Assembly (NCBI GenBank): GCA_026018925.1
Contig: JAKSZU010000016.1
Location: 31,152,877 to 31,216,876, forward strand
Source: Tupaia tana
Taxonomy: Eukaryota; Chordata; Mammalia; Scandentia; Tupaiidae
DNA: 64,000 nucleotides
Direction: 5' to 3'
Shown: positions 10,384-21,515 of the stretch, in pieces
Layout: every line of letters begins with the position of its first letter
How positions within the stretch are numbered: position 1 is the first letter of the stretch
Made by a program: the position numbers and the translations under genes
Notes under the pieces: generated by a model
The model's input: only the letters and a program-made list of their open reading frames with translations
Databases searched by the model: none
What the model was told of the DNA's origin: nothing

Positions 10384-12382
10384 CCTGTGAGACTGACCTT
10401 TATGGAGAGAAAACTTTGTGGTCTGAGTTATATTATCAACCAACTTAATTTTTTTGAAGTCATCATATTTTCTGACTCAAAATTTTCTCAAACTTTCAAT
10501 GTAACAGAGTCTCTTAATGAACTCAATAGATAAAAATGTGTGGTTGTAACCACGGCTAATTTAAGTACAGTATATGGAATTTCATCATTTTTTAAAACTA
10601 GTAATACTGGTGCATAAGAAAGAAAATCTGCTATTTTGACCTGAGAAATATTCATATTAAAAAAAATAGGTGAAAATATCTGTATAAGAGAATTGCTGTT
10701 CCAGATGTAATTGCCAACTTAGCCAATTGCTGGACTTACCAGTTGTAATGATATTATTTAAAGGAGTGATTTTCTTGTTTCATACACAGGGCAAATGTGT
10801 AGGTCATGCTCACATAGTGTTCAATGGAAGTCCTAATCAATTAAAATAATGATAAGAAAATAATGATCTGATCTGAACTCTCTTTAAGGACTGTAACATG
10901 TAAATAGATTAGTGTTTAACTAAAATTAAATCAACTGTTTAATATTAACTCAAATTAAATGGTCTTGAGAAATTGCATGACTTCACAAAATGCCTTCTAA
11001 AAAGCCAGGCATGCGATGAATTGATAAGATGGTTAGTATGATGAGTTAATGCACTAGATGGCACTAATTGTATGCCTTTTATGTATTATAAAATCAAATT
11101 TAGTGTGAAAAAGAAAGTACCTCTTACTTGAAATGTTTTATCAGGTATACTTTATGAAATTTCTTTGATATGTTATTTGTAATTTCTTATTACCGTTTTT
11201 CAGATCATCAGAAAAAAAGAATTAATTATAGTCACTTTGATATTAAGTGAATTTCAAATTGAAAAATATAATTCCAGGATTTTTTTTTAACCTAAAGAAA
11301 CTAATTTACTCCAGGCAAGATGCAAAAGTATTTTAGTACAGAAGGATTAAGCGATTCAATTCAACTGAAAAGTTCTATACCAATTACATGGTTTTCCATG
11401 AACTTTACTTATCAAAAAGATTAAAGTCTCAGAAAATAAATAAATTCTTCAGATTTTCTAAACAAAGTCTAAACCTTAAAGCATGAGAGAAATTCTGTGC
11501 TCTGCAAAATTCTATCCTTGTGATTTTTAGTACACAAATTGGAAAAGAGGGAGGGGGATACAATCTTATTATTATAGGAACAAAGCAAAAGTATAAATAA
11601 GACAATTTTCAGGAAAAATGTTTCCAATTGCATTACCTTTAGTTGAAGACAAACTTTAGTTACTGCTGTTTTACTTTAAACATAAGGAAGGCAAAATCAT
11701 TAACCCAATTAACATCTGACTGCTTTAAAACACACGAAATACTGATATCTAGGTCATCCCAGTTCATTTATATCAAATTTTGATATAATTAATTTTAGAT
11801 TTCCTGTTAGACTTAAAACCAAAGGTGCAGTTTTCCTTAACTAAATCAAGCATTGTCAGAGTGAGTAGAAATGGCCAGTGGTAGCCAATGTTCGTTCAGT
11901 TACTGCAATGTAGGCATAGCTGAGGAGTTTCCTTAAACTTTGGACATTCAAAATCCATGAGATAACCAGTAGAGAAAAACTGAATCAATGCCATAGAAAG
12001 TAATATCTAAAACTGCACATAAAGACACACACAGGAAAATGCACATGTAAGTAACATTTTATGGGGTTATTCTACCATTTTCTTCCTTGTGGATAGTGGT
12101 AAAACCTGTAGTTTTAAAACTTTGTTCTGTACAAAACACTTTTTTTTTTTAACTTTACTTTCAGGTAGGGCAAGGGTGGGGTGGAAAGGAATGGATGGTA
12201 TAGCAGTCCTGATAGCAGACAGGGAGTGGTGATGCAGAGGGCAACAAGAAGTAAACTAGATGGCCATAACCCAGATGAACATTTAACATTATAATTTTGG
12301 ATCAGAAATCTTCATGGATATGCTGCCTTGACTGGTAAATGAGATGTCAAATTTAATCAAAGCTCAAGCACGTTAAACCTGA
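9866..12382. other. 2.5-kb repeat-poor region
   Basis: Apart from a T33 homopolymer near 10351-10383 and short A/T runs, I recognise no transposon here and no gene. It is one of the longest repeat-poor stretches in the window, hence a candidate for unique or conserved non-coding sequence. Confidence 0.5.
10351..10383. repeat. Poly(T) homopolymer, about 33 bp
   Basis: Uninterrupted T run with no SINE or L1 body beside it. It could be an orphan poly(A) tail on the minus strand or simple slippage. Confidence 0.9.
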
Positions 12383-12416
12383 TTTTTTTTTTTTTTTTTA
12401 ATTTGCTGGAGGGCAC

Positions 12417-12423
<7 letters not shown>

Positions 12424-12462
<39 letters not shown>
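12424..12462. repeat. (GA)n microsatellite
   Basis: Pure GA run of about 19 units, grown inside the SINE CT-rich region. Confidence 0.95.
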
Positions 12463-12465
<3 letters not shown>

Positions 12466-12551
12466 AAGAAAGGGATGGGAGAGATAAAGGAGAAGGGATT
12501 GTGGCATGACTATTCCTCATGGCGAGGTCCTTTTTCCTGTTCCTACCTCTC

Positions 12552-12607
12552 TTTCTCACTTCGCCAAACACGTGAGCCCTTTCTCACTTGACCAAACACA
12601 TGAGCCC
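12552..12607. repeat. 28-bp tandem duplication
   Basis: Two units at 12552-12579 and 12580-12607 share TTTCTCACTT..CCAAACAC.TGAGCCC with three mismatches. They duplicate the SINE 3' region. Confidence 0.9.
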
Positions 12608-12612
12608 TGAAC

Positions 12613-15212
12613 AAACAAAAATAAGAAACAAACAGCAACAACAACCCAAAACTAAGTTAGACATAAAGAATAAATCAACTCCTTTGCTCTTCCTTACTGA
12701 CTTCCTTGTTGTTTCTTTGTAATTGCTCAGTGTTCAGTCTTTATTAATTTTTATTTCAATAATTCTAATTTTGCTACTGATAAATCTGTGCAAATACTGG
12801 AATTTCGTTATGTGGGAAATATACTCCGCAAAATTTATTTTTAAAATAATGTCTGGGATGACTGAAGAAGTTTTGAAAGGTACTCTGCTTGGAATGCTAC
12901 TTAGAAAATCCCTCAATATGCAGAAAAGCTCCTATGTGCTGGTTTCCTTTCTCACACTACCGTACCTCTGGAGTTTCCTCTTTCCATACTACTGTGTTAT
13001 ATTGAGGTTAACTTCCCAAAAGCACAGTGGACTCCTATAGTATATCATTTTTTTTAAAGTCATTTTAAAGGTTGTTTGTTCTTTATCCTTTTTCAGAAAT
13101 AAAAATTCATTATTCAGAAATATAAACTCATTTATGCAAATGTGGAAGAATGTCTATGTAGTAACTAGATGGGCCATACTAAACTGGGCTTTTAGATCAC
13201 TTCAATAACTCAATTTTTTTTTTTTTTTTTGGTTTTGAAAATATGCACAGTTACATCATTCAATGTAATTCATAAAGTTAGAATTTATAAAGCAAGTCAA
13301 TAGGTCAATCATGCACAGAAGTAAAGGATTGTTTATTACCTAATAGAAGCCTCTAATGATTTTCAATGATTTAAACACTTTTTCATGCAAATATTACTGG
13401 GTAAACAGTAGAATACACACATAATTTCAGTTTTCAAAAATTGTGTACTTTGGGTTAAATTTAACACTAGGCTCCATTTGTCATTAGAAAGACATTAATA
13501 TACATGAGTAAACACATTTTGTTTTGGTTTAGAATGAAGGTCAAGGACTAAGCACTATGGATCTTTTTACATAACAATACTTATATGGAAAGGTCATTTT
13601 TCTAAATGAAGAGGGAAGAGACACATCTTCCTGTCAGTTTCCGCAGGAAGAACAGGCACTATTTACGATCATTTTACACCAAACTTTAAGAATATGTGTA
13701 GCCTCTGTCAATGGAAGATGTCTCCATCACTGACGTTGACTAGGTCTTTAAATGGGGAATTGCGAAAATATGAAAATAGGGATAAATCTTTAAAGGGAGA
13801 ATTGGAGAATGAGTGGGGAAAAAGATATAGGTAATAATCAACCTATTCTACGTTCAGGCTGTTGTTCCTCAGTTTGACTTTCACTTGTTTTCTTTAAAAA
13901 CAATAAAAGAAGAACAAAATAGAAGAAATACCTGCAATCTTCTTATCTTACAAAATTTTACCTAGTCCCTTAGCATGAAAACAAAAACAATTACTTTTTA
14001 TTCATTACTTAGCAAGTGAAAGGCATTCACCTTGCCCCTACACTCCTTATCTCTATCTTTTTGATCTTTTTGTGATATCCCTATAAGTTAGAAATGATTC
14101 ATAGTATACATATGAGACAGAACCATAAGGAATTAAAGGAAAGAAATGGATCTTTACATATCCAAATGTCTGAGGAAGATTAATTTAGGTTTCAGAAAAA
14201 TACCCAGAGCCAGTATTTTTATGTTTAAATAACAGGAGCAGTGGGTAGGGGAGAAGTTTTTAGAGTGGGATGAGGTTACATGTTGGAGCTCAGGGTGGTT
14301 GGTGAATGTAACCGTGGAATTATAGCAGTAGTCAGTGGAGTGGGTCATGGCTACAACAGTAACATGTTCCCTTAGGTCTTGAATTTTCATTTTTGTCAGT
14401 AGCAAAACACACAAAGAGAGACATAGCGTTCGCGCGTGCGCGCACACACACACACACACACACACAATCTCGCACTGCCCTAACAAGACAAAGAGGAAGA
14501 TGATAAATGAGAGGTAGAATAGGAAAGTGCCCCAGGTAGCAACAGAACACCATGGCTTATGTATAAAGATCACATTACTTAATGTAAATAAGCTGTAATG
14601 TGATGTAAAATACTGGGTTGGGTTCCCCTCCTCAATGGAAACATAGCTCAGATGAAAATTCCCATAGTGCTCATTTAGTTGACCAATATCAAGGGGAAGG
14701 AGTGGGGGCTTTGCAGATTGAAGATATAAAAATTTAAAAATCTACCTGAGCTTTAACCCTGCTTAATGTATTGTGCTGTAGAAAAACTCATGGGTAAAAG
14801 TCAGCATTGGGTAAATTCTGAGTTCCTTACTAGTTTTTCAAAACATATTCTTAGAACTGCCTTATATTTACACAAAGTTATGTACAAGATAGGACTGTTC
14901 CTAAGCTTCATTGACAAAATAAATAAATAAATAAAAATAATTAACATCTGGTCAGTTAGTCACATAATTATTCTTATCAACTACTCAGATTTATATCATG
15001 AATAAATAATAAATTGGTTGAAACTATGAAAAAGTCTATAGTCACTTTTTGTTTCATGTCATTAGGAAATAAGAAATTATGTCCAGGCATTTCAAAAATA
15101 TTTAATAATAATAAATTTAAAACCTTGGAATTCATCAAAAATACCAACAATATTAACTCTAAATATGTAAAATAGCACAAAACTAATAATAAAGATTGCT
15201 ACATAGTTAGTT
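12613..15212. other. Repeat-poor region
   Basis: No gene found. It contains a CA repeat (14429-14466), a (AAAT)n-like patch near 14920-14940 and a T-run near 13216-13231. A 105-residue frame at 12723-13040 lacks codon bias and exon context. Confidence 0.45.
14429..14466. repeat. CG/CA alternating tract
   Basis: TTCGCGCGTGCGCGC runs into (CA)n, giving about 36 bp of almost strictly alternating purine-pyrimidine sequence, including several CpGs that have survived. Confidence 0.95.
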
Positions 15213-15230
15213 AAACTTGATGGCATTTGT

Positions 15231-15501
15231 TTTTTCTTTGTGTGTTTTATTTTGTTTAGAGAGAGATTTTTGCTATAGGGCATATGTGCTCACAGGAGAG
15301 ACAAGAGAGACAGAAAGTGAGAAATCACCCCCCAGGTTGGGAGGCCATGCCACAATCCTTCTTCTCTATTCTCCTTTTAGGATTTTGGGCATGTACACAC
15401 ATGTGCCCAGTGTGAGTTTCAAGCCCCCAGGTGTGGAACTTGAATAGTGGTTGATCATGAAGGAGTCCAGCAACGTAACCGTTATGTCATCTGCTGGTCC
15501 C
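15231..15501 (-). mobile_element. SINE family A, full length, intermediate age
   Basis: Antisense element from GAGATTTTTGCTATAGGGC to CTGCTGGTCCC. The 18-bp TSD AAACTTGATGGCATTTGT (15213-15230) recurs at 15502-15519 with one mismatch. Box B is mutated. Confidence 0.92.
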
Positions 15502-15519
15502 AAACTTGATGACATTTGT

Positions 15520-16153
15520 AAGGATAGTATACAATTAGCAGATTAATCATATAGAGACTATTGTTGCTTAGGTATGTTTTTAATTGTTGAAAGTCTATTT
15601 TTTTTTTTTTTTGGTTTTGAGATTGTCTAAATCTTCACCTTCCAATTTGAACTTTTACTGCTTACATGATTAAGAAGCTCTCTTAAGTGATCTATCCAAA
15701 GAAAACGTTTATGCTAGTTCACATACAGTTTAACATACATTTCAAATTAGTAAAGTCAAATTACCAAGAACTTAGTTTGCATTATGAGTAGAAGGAATGA
15801 GTTAGGATTAATAAACTGACTAGTATAGGGGACGATGCTCAGTGGAACAGAATCACAGGTTGAGTGAACTCCTGATCTTCACGGGATATATGGACCTGCC
15901 CTACAAAGTTGGAAGAGGTTATTAGAACTCTGATTGGCAGTAACTTTTGCTAGTACATTATGCATACTTTAATTAAGATTTCGTTTTTTATATTCCTTTT
16001 CAACTCATCACGTTTTTTTTTAACTCAATGAGAAAATAAAATAACATTTTTGTACAATTATTTTGTATGTGGTAATTTTAGGCTTCAACTATAATTAACA
16101 GATATATTCATTGAGTTGAGATACATTGTTGAGATTGAAAAAATTGTTAATAA
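15520..16153. other. Unassigned AT-rich stretch
   Basis: No gene or repeat recognised except short T-runs. Confidence 0.45.
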
Positions 16154-16345
16154 AGGCCCTACACATGGCCTAGTAATTAAGGGAAATGGTTCCCACATGA
16201 TTGACCAGTTCTGGATATGAACACATGCCTAAAATCCAGAAAAGAGGGAGAGATAGAGGAGAATGGATGGTGGAGTAGCCATTCTTGGAAGGGGTGAGTG
16301 GTGCTTTCTCCTCTCTGGGGAGTACATACCATTTAAATAATCAGA
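16154..16345 (+). mobile_element. SINE family A, oldest layer, decayed
   Basis: Head GGCCCTACACATGGCCTAGTAATTAAGG, a middle with CCTAAAATCCAGAAAAGAGGG, then GGAGAATGG and GGGGAGTACATACC. It is shortened and box B is gone. Confidence 0.65.
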
Positions 16346-16390
16346 AGAGAATCATTACAGTTATTTTTATTGTAGAAAAATAAAGATTGG

Positions 16391-16735
16391 GTCCAGCCCA
16401 GGGCGTGGGTGTTAAGGTGCCAGGATCCCGCACGGCAGGTGTCAGGATCTTACACGGCAGACTACGCTGTTTGAATGCAAACCCTACGGCTTGAAAAATG
16501 AACCAGGTACTTGTGTGTGCATGTCTGAAATATCAAAGAGAGAGAGGGGTGGAAGAGAAGGAATTGTGGAATAACCATTTTCCATGGGGTGGGGGTGTGC
16601 TTTCTCACTTCCCTTATCTCTCTTTTTCTCTCTCTGTCTCTCTCCACAAGTGCATGTGCCCTCTGGCAAATTAAAAATTAAAAAAAACAGATAAATAAAT
16701 AAATAAATAAACAAACAAACAAATAAAGTTTACTG
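16391..16735 (+). mobile_element. SINE family A, old subfamily with duplicated head segment
   Basis: Head GTCCAGCCCAGGGCGTGG, core AGAGAAGGAATTGTGG, end GCCCTCTGGCAAATTAAAAATTAAA and an ATAA/ACAA tail. A 22-bp tandem repeat (16419-16440 and 16441-16462) sits between the box A and box B positions, lengthening the tRNA-like part. Confidence 0.85.
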
Positions 16736-17289
16736 ATTGCTGTAGTTCATTGGAAATTTTATTTGACAAATAGATAAATTACTTTGTTGTAGGAAAAGTG
16801 TTTAGATTTCTAAGAACTTTGTTCTTGGAAACAGAAGGGAAGGAAGAGTGATATACTTCATGTCTGAACTACCACTTTTCTATAATATTTTTGAATCTAG
16901 TCCAGATACCGGAGTTCAAAAGTTTGTATCACTAGAAACGATCTTTTATTTTCCACATCTTTGTCTTTTCTCTTGAAATGAAATTTATTTTTTAAGCAGC
17001 TACCATATCCAAATCACCTACCTACCATGGTGTGAACCAACTTGTAATTTAATTAAGCTACTAAGTGGGTGGGAAGAAAACTTTCCATATTTTATTTATA
17101 TTTATTTGTCATGCAAAAAGAAATAATACAAAAGCATGCCAATGGCATTCCTCCTTTTTTTTTTCCCCTGAGTGTCCCCTCTTTTCCCCTTCTCTCCCCT
17201 CCCCTCTTCTTTTCAACCTGCCATTAAAAGCTTCTAATGTCACAGTCTTAGAGTCCATTCTTAACATTGCAACCTAAGTAAGCCCTTTA
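16736..17289. other. Unassigned stretch
   Basis: A pyrimidine-rich patch lies at about 17150-17215. No gene signature. Confidence 0.4.
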
Positions 17290-17500
17290 ACCAAGGCTTG
17301 ATGAATAACCACCAATCAATTGTTTTTGTAAATAAAGTTTTATTAGAACACAGCCACACTCATTTGTTTTTGCGATCTGTATCTGCTTTCATATTACTGT
17401 GACATGGCTGAGGAGTTTCAATACAGACCACATGGACCACAAAGCTTACATACTTACTCTCTGGCCCTTCACACAAAACATTTTTCAATTCCTCCCTTAA
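17290..17500 (-). mobile_element. hAT-type (MER1-group) DNA transposon fossil
   Basis: TAAAGTTTTATTAGAACACAGCCACAC, GACCACATGGACCACAAAGC and CTCTGGCCCTTCACA match the antisense of a common mammalian non-autonomous hAT-like element. The exact family is not assigned. Confidence 0.65.
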
Positions 17501-17830
17501 GCCATAAGTCATAATCAAGTACCTCTGTTCTAAACTCTGCCATGATTCCTTGTACTCCTCACTCTAAGAGCTGATACTCATTCCAAATTCTGTGAGGTCC
17601 TTGGTGAGCTCTCCTAAACCTACCCTCTGATTGCTTTTCTTCCCTCCCTCCACTCCAGCTATAAAAACCCTTCTGAATCCATCTGGCAAGCTCCCACTAT
17701 AGGGACTTTCTCTTAGCTATTCTTTCTGTATGGGATACTTTTCCCCAAGAGATTTCTAAATAGCTAACATCCTTACCTCTGCCATGGTTTGCGTGTCTTA
17801 GTGACGAACATGTTGAATAAATAAGTATCT
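17501..17830 (+). mobile_element. L2 LINE fragment
   Basis: CAAGCTCCCACTATAGGGACTTTCTC, TCTTTCTGTATGGGATACTTTTCCCC and ACCTCTGCC follow the L2 text 'cacgctcccacctcagggcctttgc ... ctgttccctctgcctggaacgctcttcccc'. Diverged but collinear. Confidence 0.6.
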
Positions 17831-17839
17831 GCACACATA

Positions 17840-17985
17840 GGGTCAGAATCAGATCTATTTTCTGGAACCAATTCTATCATTAATTAATTCTGTCATCTTG
17901 GGAAAACAAATACATATTGTAGATCTCTAGTGTCCTTATCTGTGATGTAAAATAGGGAAATAAGATGAGTTTCCGTCAGCCCTTA
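17840..17985 (+). mobile_element. MIR-like SINE relic
   Basis: GGGTCAGAATCAGATC, CATCTTGGGAAAACAA, then CCTTATCTGTGATGTAAAATAGGG follow the MIR core order 'accttgggcaag ... cctcatctgtaaaatggg'. Confidence 0.55.
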
Positions 17986-20595
17986 AATTCTTCGATTTTC
18001 TGAACAACCATCAAATACAAAGCAAATATAAATAAATTATAAAAGCATGTCTGGATCTGTTTTACAGAGAATGTAACTATTATGATTAAAAAATCCAAAT
18101 AAGACAATTGTTTAAATAAGTGTGCAATGCTATTTCTGGATATATAATAACAGCCTGAGTGTTTGTTTCAGTTGCGTGTTTGTTTGGAAACTGATCATTT
18201 CTATTGATGAGGAAAAACAAATGTTTATCTGGTGGAAGGAGGGATGGCTAAGTATATATGTCTTCAAATATTTCTACAGGCTACTTGCCACTTATCTTCT
18301 TTCATTTGCTATTACTAGTTTGCCTTTAGAAGATTGGTCAGATTTTTAAAATTAAATTTAAAATAACTTGGAAAACACTGGTTTTTATACAAAGTTATTA
18401 ACTTACATGCAAGTATATTACAAGTCACATGTCCTTTTTGATTTTTTAAATTAAAAACAATAATGTGTAAGCTCCAAATCGATGCTTCTTTTGCCACATT
18501 AGCAAAATGTCTGTAATATGAAGTTTCTTTCATTATGTCAGTTATAACAGATTCCCCCCCCCATTCATTTAATAAATATTTACTAAGTTCTCACTATGTG
18601 CAAAAAATAATGTTTTGTTCTGGAAACAAAATGGCATACCAAACTTACTTGTCTTCCAAAATACACTTCTTATGTAATAGGAAAGTCTACAATTCAGAAA
18701 ATGCCCTTAGTTCCTTCCTTTGTTAAGGTACTTTATAATCCTGTCAAATAATTAATATAACCATTAATGTGGAAAGGGCCTTAGGAATAGCCTAGGTATA
18801 TTTCCAATTGTTCAGATGAGAAATTTTAACCCAGATATCCAGAGTGACTTTTCCAAGATCACATATTTATTTAGTCTGTGGAGAGTACTATCTTCTTCTC
18901 TCTCTTTCTCTGTCCCTGACTCTCATGAAGGAAATAAACAACAAAAGATCAGGTGCAAAGAATCATAAATAATATATGCAGTATATTTTTAAAAATTATT
19001 CTTCACAGTTGTCTTTTTTCTCCCTTGTGGACTTGGTAAATGTCCATGTCATATAATGCGTCTGTTCATTTCTGTATTAGAATTTGGAGCAGACTCAAAA
19101 TCAACCTGTAAATACGACCTTCAAAAGCGTATATTTTCTATGTAGGTCACATAGAAAATCACATTGTGAAAATGACCATTTGAAAAAGAGTGATGTTCCC
19201 AAAGGCATAGCATTGATGATACAAGGCTTGTACCTTTGCAAGAAGGAGAAAGTGGACCTGTTTGCTGTTGCTGGGGTAGACTGATCTGACTAGAAGAGGC
19301 AATTGGCCTTGTATTGTTGACTTATTGATACACATGTAATTCCAAACTTTAAAACTCCAACTGTGTCACTGCTAAAACCCCATGGCAATCAGAAAAATTT
19401 CTAGTAAACTATTGGAAGCAATTATTTCCAAGGAATTCTGCTAAAAATATTATTTGAATGACCCATCTTCCAATTCTTCTCCCAGAATCTTACATTCTGT
19501 AACCTTGTATCACCTTCTAGCTCCCGTTTCATAGTTCTAGTGACTCCTGTAGTCTTTTTCTTTCCACATTAAAAATAAATTCACACAGATTAAAGGACAC
19601 CATCAAATGTAAATCCTAGATACATAAAAATAAATCTGTATAAAATCTATACTTTTCTTCAACTTTAGATGAACTGTTGCAGAGTGTGATTATCTGCATA
19701 TTGCTGTCATCTGAACAGAATTCTAAAATAGTTGCTTTTTTTTTTTTTAAAGCCACTTGGCAAAAGCCATTTACTCATGAAAAGTAATTGTGGTCAGACA
19801 TATTTAGCTTATATTACTGGCATTCATCTAGAAGTTCTGTAAATATTTATAGTGAATTTAAATGCATGTAAATACTGTATACCATTTCAGCAATTTAATG
19901 GGATTCATTTATAGGACATGAAAAAAAAGTGGACTTAGCTGCCACAGTTCAAAGAACTGAAGGTATTTTTCATTTATTTTCAAATGTGTATATTTCAGAA
20001 TAGTAAGGTCCACATGGAAAGACCATGTGTGTTCATCTCTCCGAAGAATGTGCTTTGGATGCAATGTTTAAAATGTAGGTATTTGAATGGGATACAAAAT
20101 TGGGAACCTGGAATCTGGGTTAAGACAACTTTCCTGTCCTTGGCATTTTAATGAGAAAAAGAGAAAAAAAAGCAATATTGAGTTTCTGGGCCATAATTGT
20201 CCCACATTTTTTTTACTTCATTTTACCTGCTTGAAACAGTTGTGAAGACTACATTCATACACATGGACAAACACCACTCACAGGTATAAAAATATACATA
20301 TTTATTCTTGAAGAAATTGTGATAAATTTGAGAAACATTTTAGTTGGAAAATTAGTGTAAGTTAGTTAAAGTAAATTATAATTTGTTAACATATGACAAC
20401 ATTTTAATATGAGTTTTGCAGTCTCGGTTTTCTCTGTATGTGCCATTTATTCTATGTAAATGTCAGAAAGTACAAATTAGGAAACCAGGTATCAATTAAG
20501 TAATTGGGAGTATGTATAAGAAGTAGAGATACCAAAATTGAATGAGTTGCCTCATATAGCAACAAGATACACAAAAACATTTTATATAATATAGG
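17986..20595. other. 2.6-kb repeat-poor region
   Basis: I recognise no transposon or exon. Features seen are a C8 run at about 18554, short A/T runs and a perfect inverted repeat at 19133-19159. Confidence 0.45.
19133..19159. repeat. Perfect 11-bp inverted repeat, 5-nt loop
   Basis: ATTTTCTATGT (19133-19143), loop AGGTC, ACATAGAAAAT (19149-19159). The arms are exact reverse complements. Confidence 0.9.
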
Positions 20596-20599
20596 ATTT

Positions 20600-20600
20600 T

Positions 20601-20646
<46 letters not shown>
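20600..20646. repeat. (TC)n microsatellite
   Basis: Pure TC run of more than 20 units joined to the tail side of an antisense SINE. Confidence 0.95.
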
Positions 20647-20649
<3 letters not shown>

Positions 20650-20893
20650 GAGAAGTTTTTGCTACAGGGCGTGTGTGCTCACCAGAATGACAGAGAGAGA
20701 CAGAAAGTGAGAAATCACCCCCCGGGGGGGGATGGCCACACCGGAATTCCTTCTCCTCCATTCTCCTCTCAGGATCTTGGGCACGCGTGCACACGTGTCC
20801 AGTGTAAGTTTAAGCCACCAGGTCCGGGACTCTAGCCGTGGTTGACCACATGGGAGTCCAGTGACATAGCCATTATGCCAACTGCTGGTCCCC
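20647..20893 (-). mobile_element. SINE family A, full length
   Basis: Antisense copy from GAGAAGTTTTTGCTACAGGGC to CTGCTGGTCCCC. The A-tail position is taken by the (TC)n run. No clear TSD. Confidence 0.9.
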
Positions 20894-21259
20894 ATTGTGA
20901 TTTATTTACAATATATCACTTTATTCTCACAAGAAAATGTGTAATTAGTATCATTATACCCAGTTCATGGATGCTAAAAAGGAGACCTAACTAGATTAAA
21001 TAATATTTGAAGATCACACATGTAGAAAATGGTAATGTAGCTATAAATTCTGAGTGCAAGTCCCAGCATACTCCATTTCTGCCCTATTACTTGGTATTTA
21101 AAAGCGAATCAAGAGAAAGATTTGGAAGACTACAAAAGTATAATCTCAATGAAGTTTTGGTATGATAAAGTAAAGACATCCAAAAGAAATTTTGTTGAGA
21201 AAAATTTTATGAGCCAGGTCATACTCTAGCAGTGTATCTATTAAATAAGATACCAAAAT
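20894..21259. other. Unassigned stretch between two SINEs
   Basis: No gene or repeat recognised. Confidence 0.45.
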
Positions 21260-21515
21260 GGGGCCAGCGGGTGGCATGGTGGTTAAGGTGGACTCCCACA
21301 TGTTGGATTGTGGTTCGAGTCCCAGACCCACAGCTTAAGGATCATGCTGGCTGTGTGTGTGTGCATGACCAAAATCCTCAGAGGAGAATGGAGTGTGTGT
21401 ATGGTCACTTCACCTGGGAGGAGATTTCTCTCTTTCCTTCTCTATTCTGTTCCTCTCCATCAAGTGCATTTACCCTATAGTAAAAACCTAAAATATAAAT
21501 ATATAAATAAATAAT
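21260..21515 (+). mobile_element. SINE family A, intermediate/old
   Basis: GGGGCCAGCGGGTGGCATGGTGGTTAAGG head with box B GGTTCGAGTCC, core AGAGGAGAATGGAG and end CCCTATAGTAAAAACC plus an AT-rich tail. A few bases are deleted in the anticodon-side region. Confidence 0.9.

Larger units (their letters stand above)
12383..12612. mobile_element. Rearranged family A SINE: antisense 3' tail fused to sense body
   Basis: From 12383 to about 12462 the text is an antisense old-type tail (AATTTGCTGGAGGGCACATAT, then (GA)n). From about 12478 it switches to sense family A core (AAAGGAGAAGGGATTGTGGC, CTCTTTCTCAC). The 3' part then repeats a 28-bp unit twice. Confidence 0.7.

Noticed and set aside
12424-12462. 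CRISPR-like or protein repeat array
   Set aside because: Plain GA microsatellite; no repeat-spacer structure anywhere in this mammalian window.
14154-14573. 139-residue minus-strand frame with Cys-Val repeats
   Set aside because: The Cys-Val run is a translation of the CA microsatellite.
19084-19284. 66-residue plus-strand frame as a small exon
   Set aside because: No splice sites of quality, no codon bias and no similarity I recognise.
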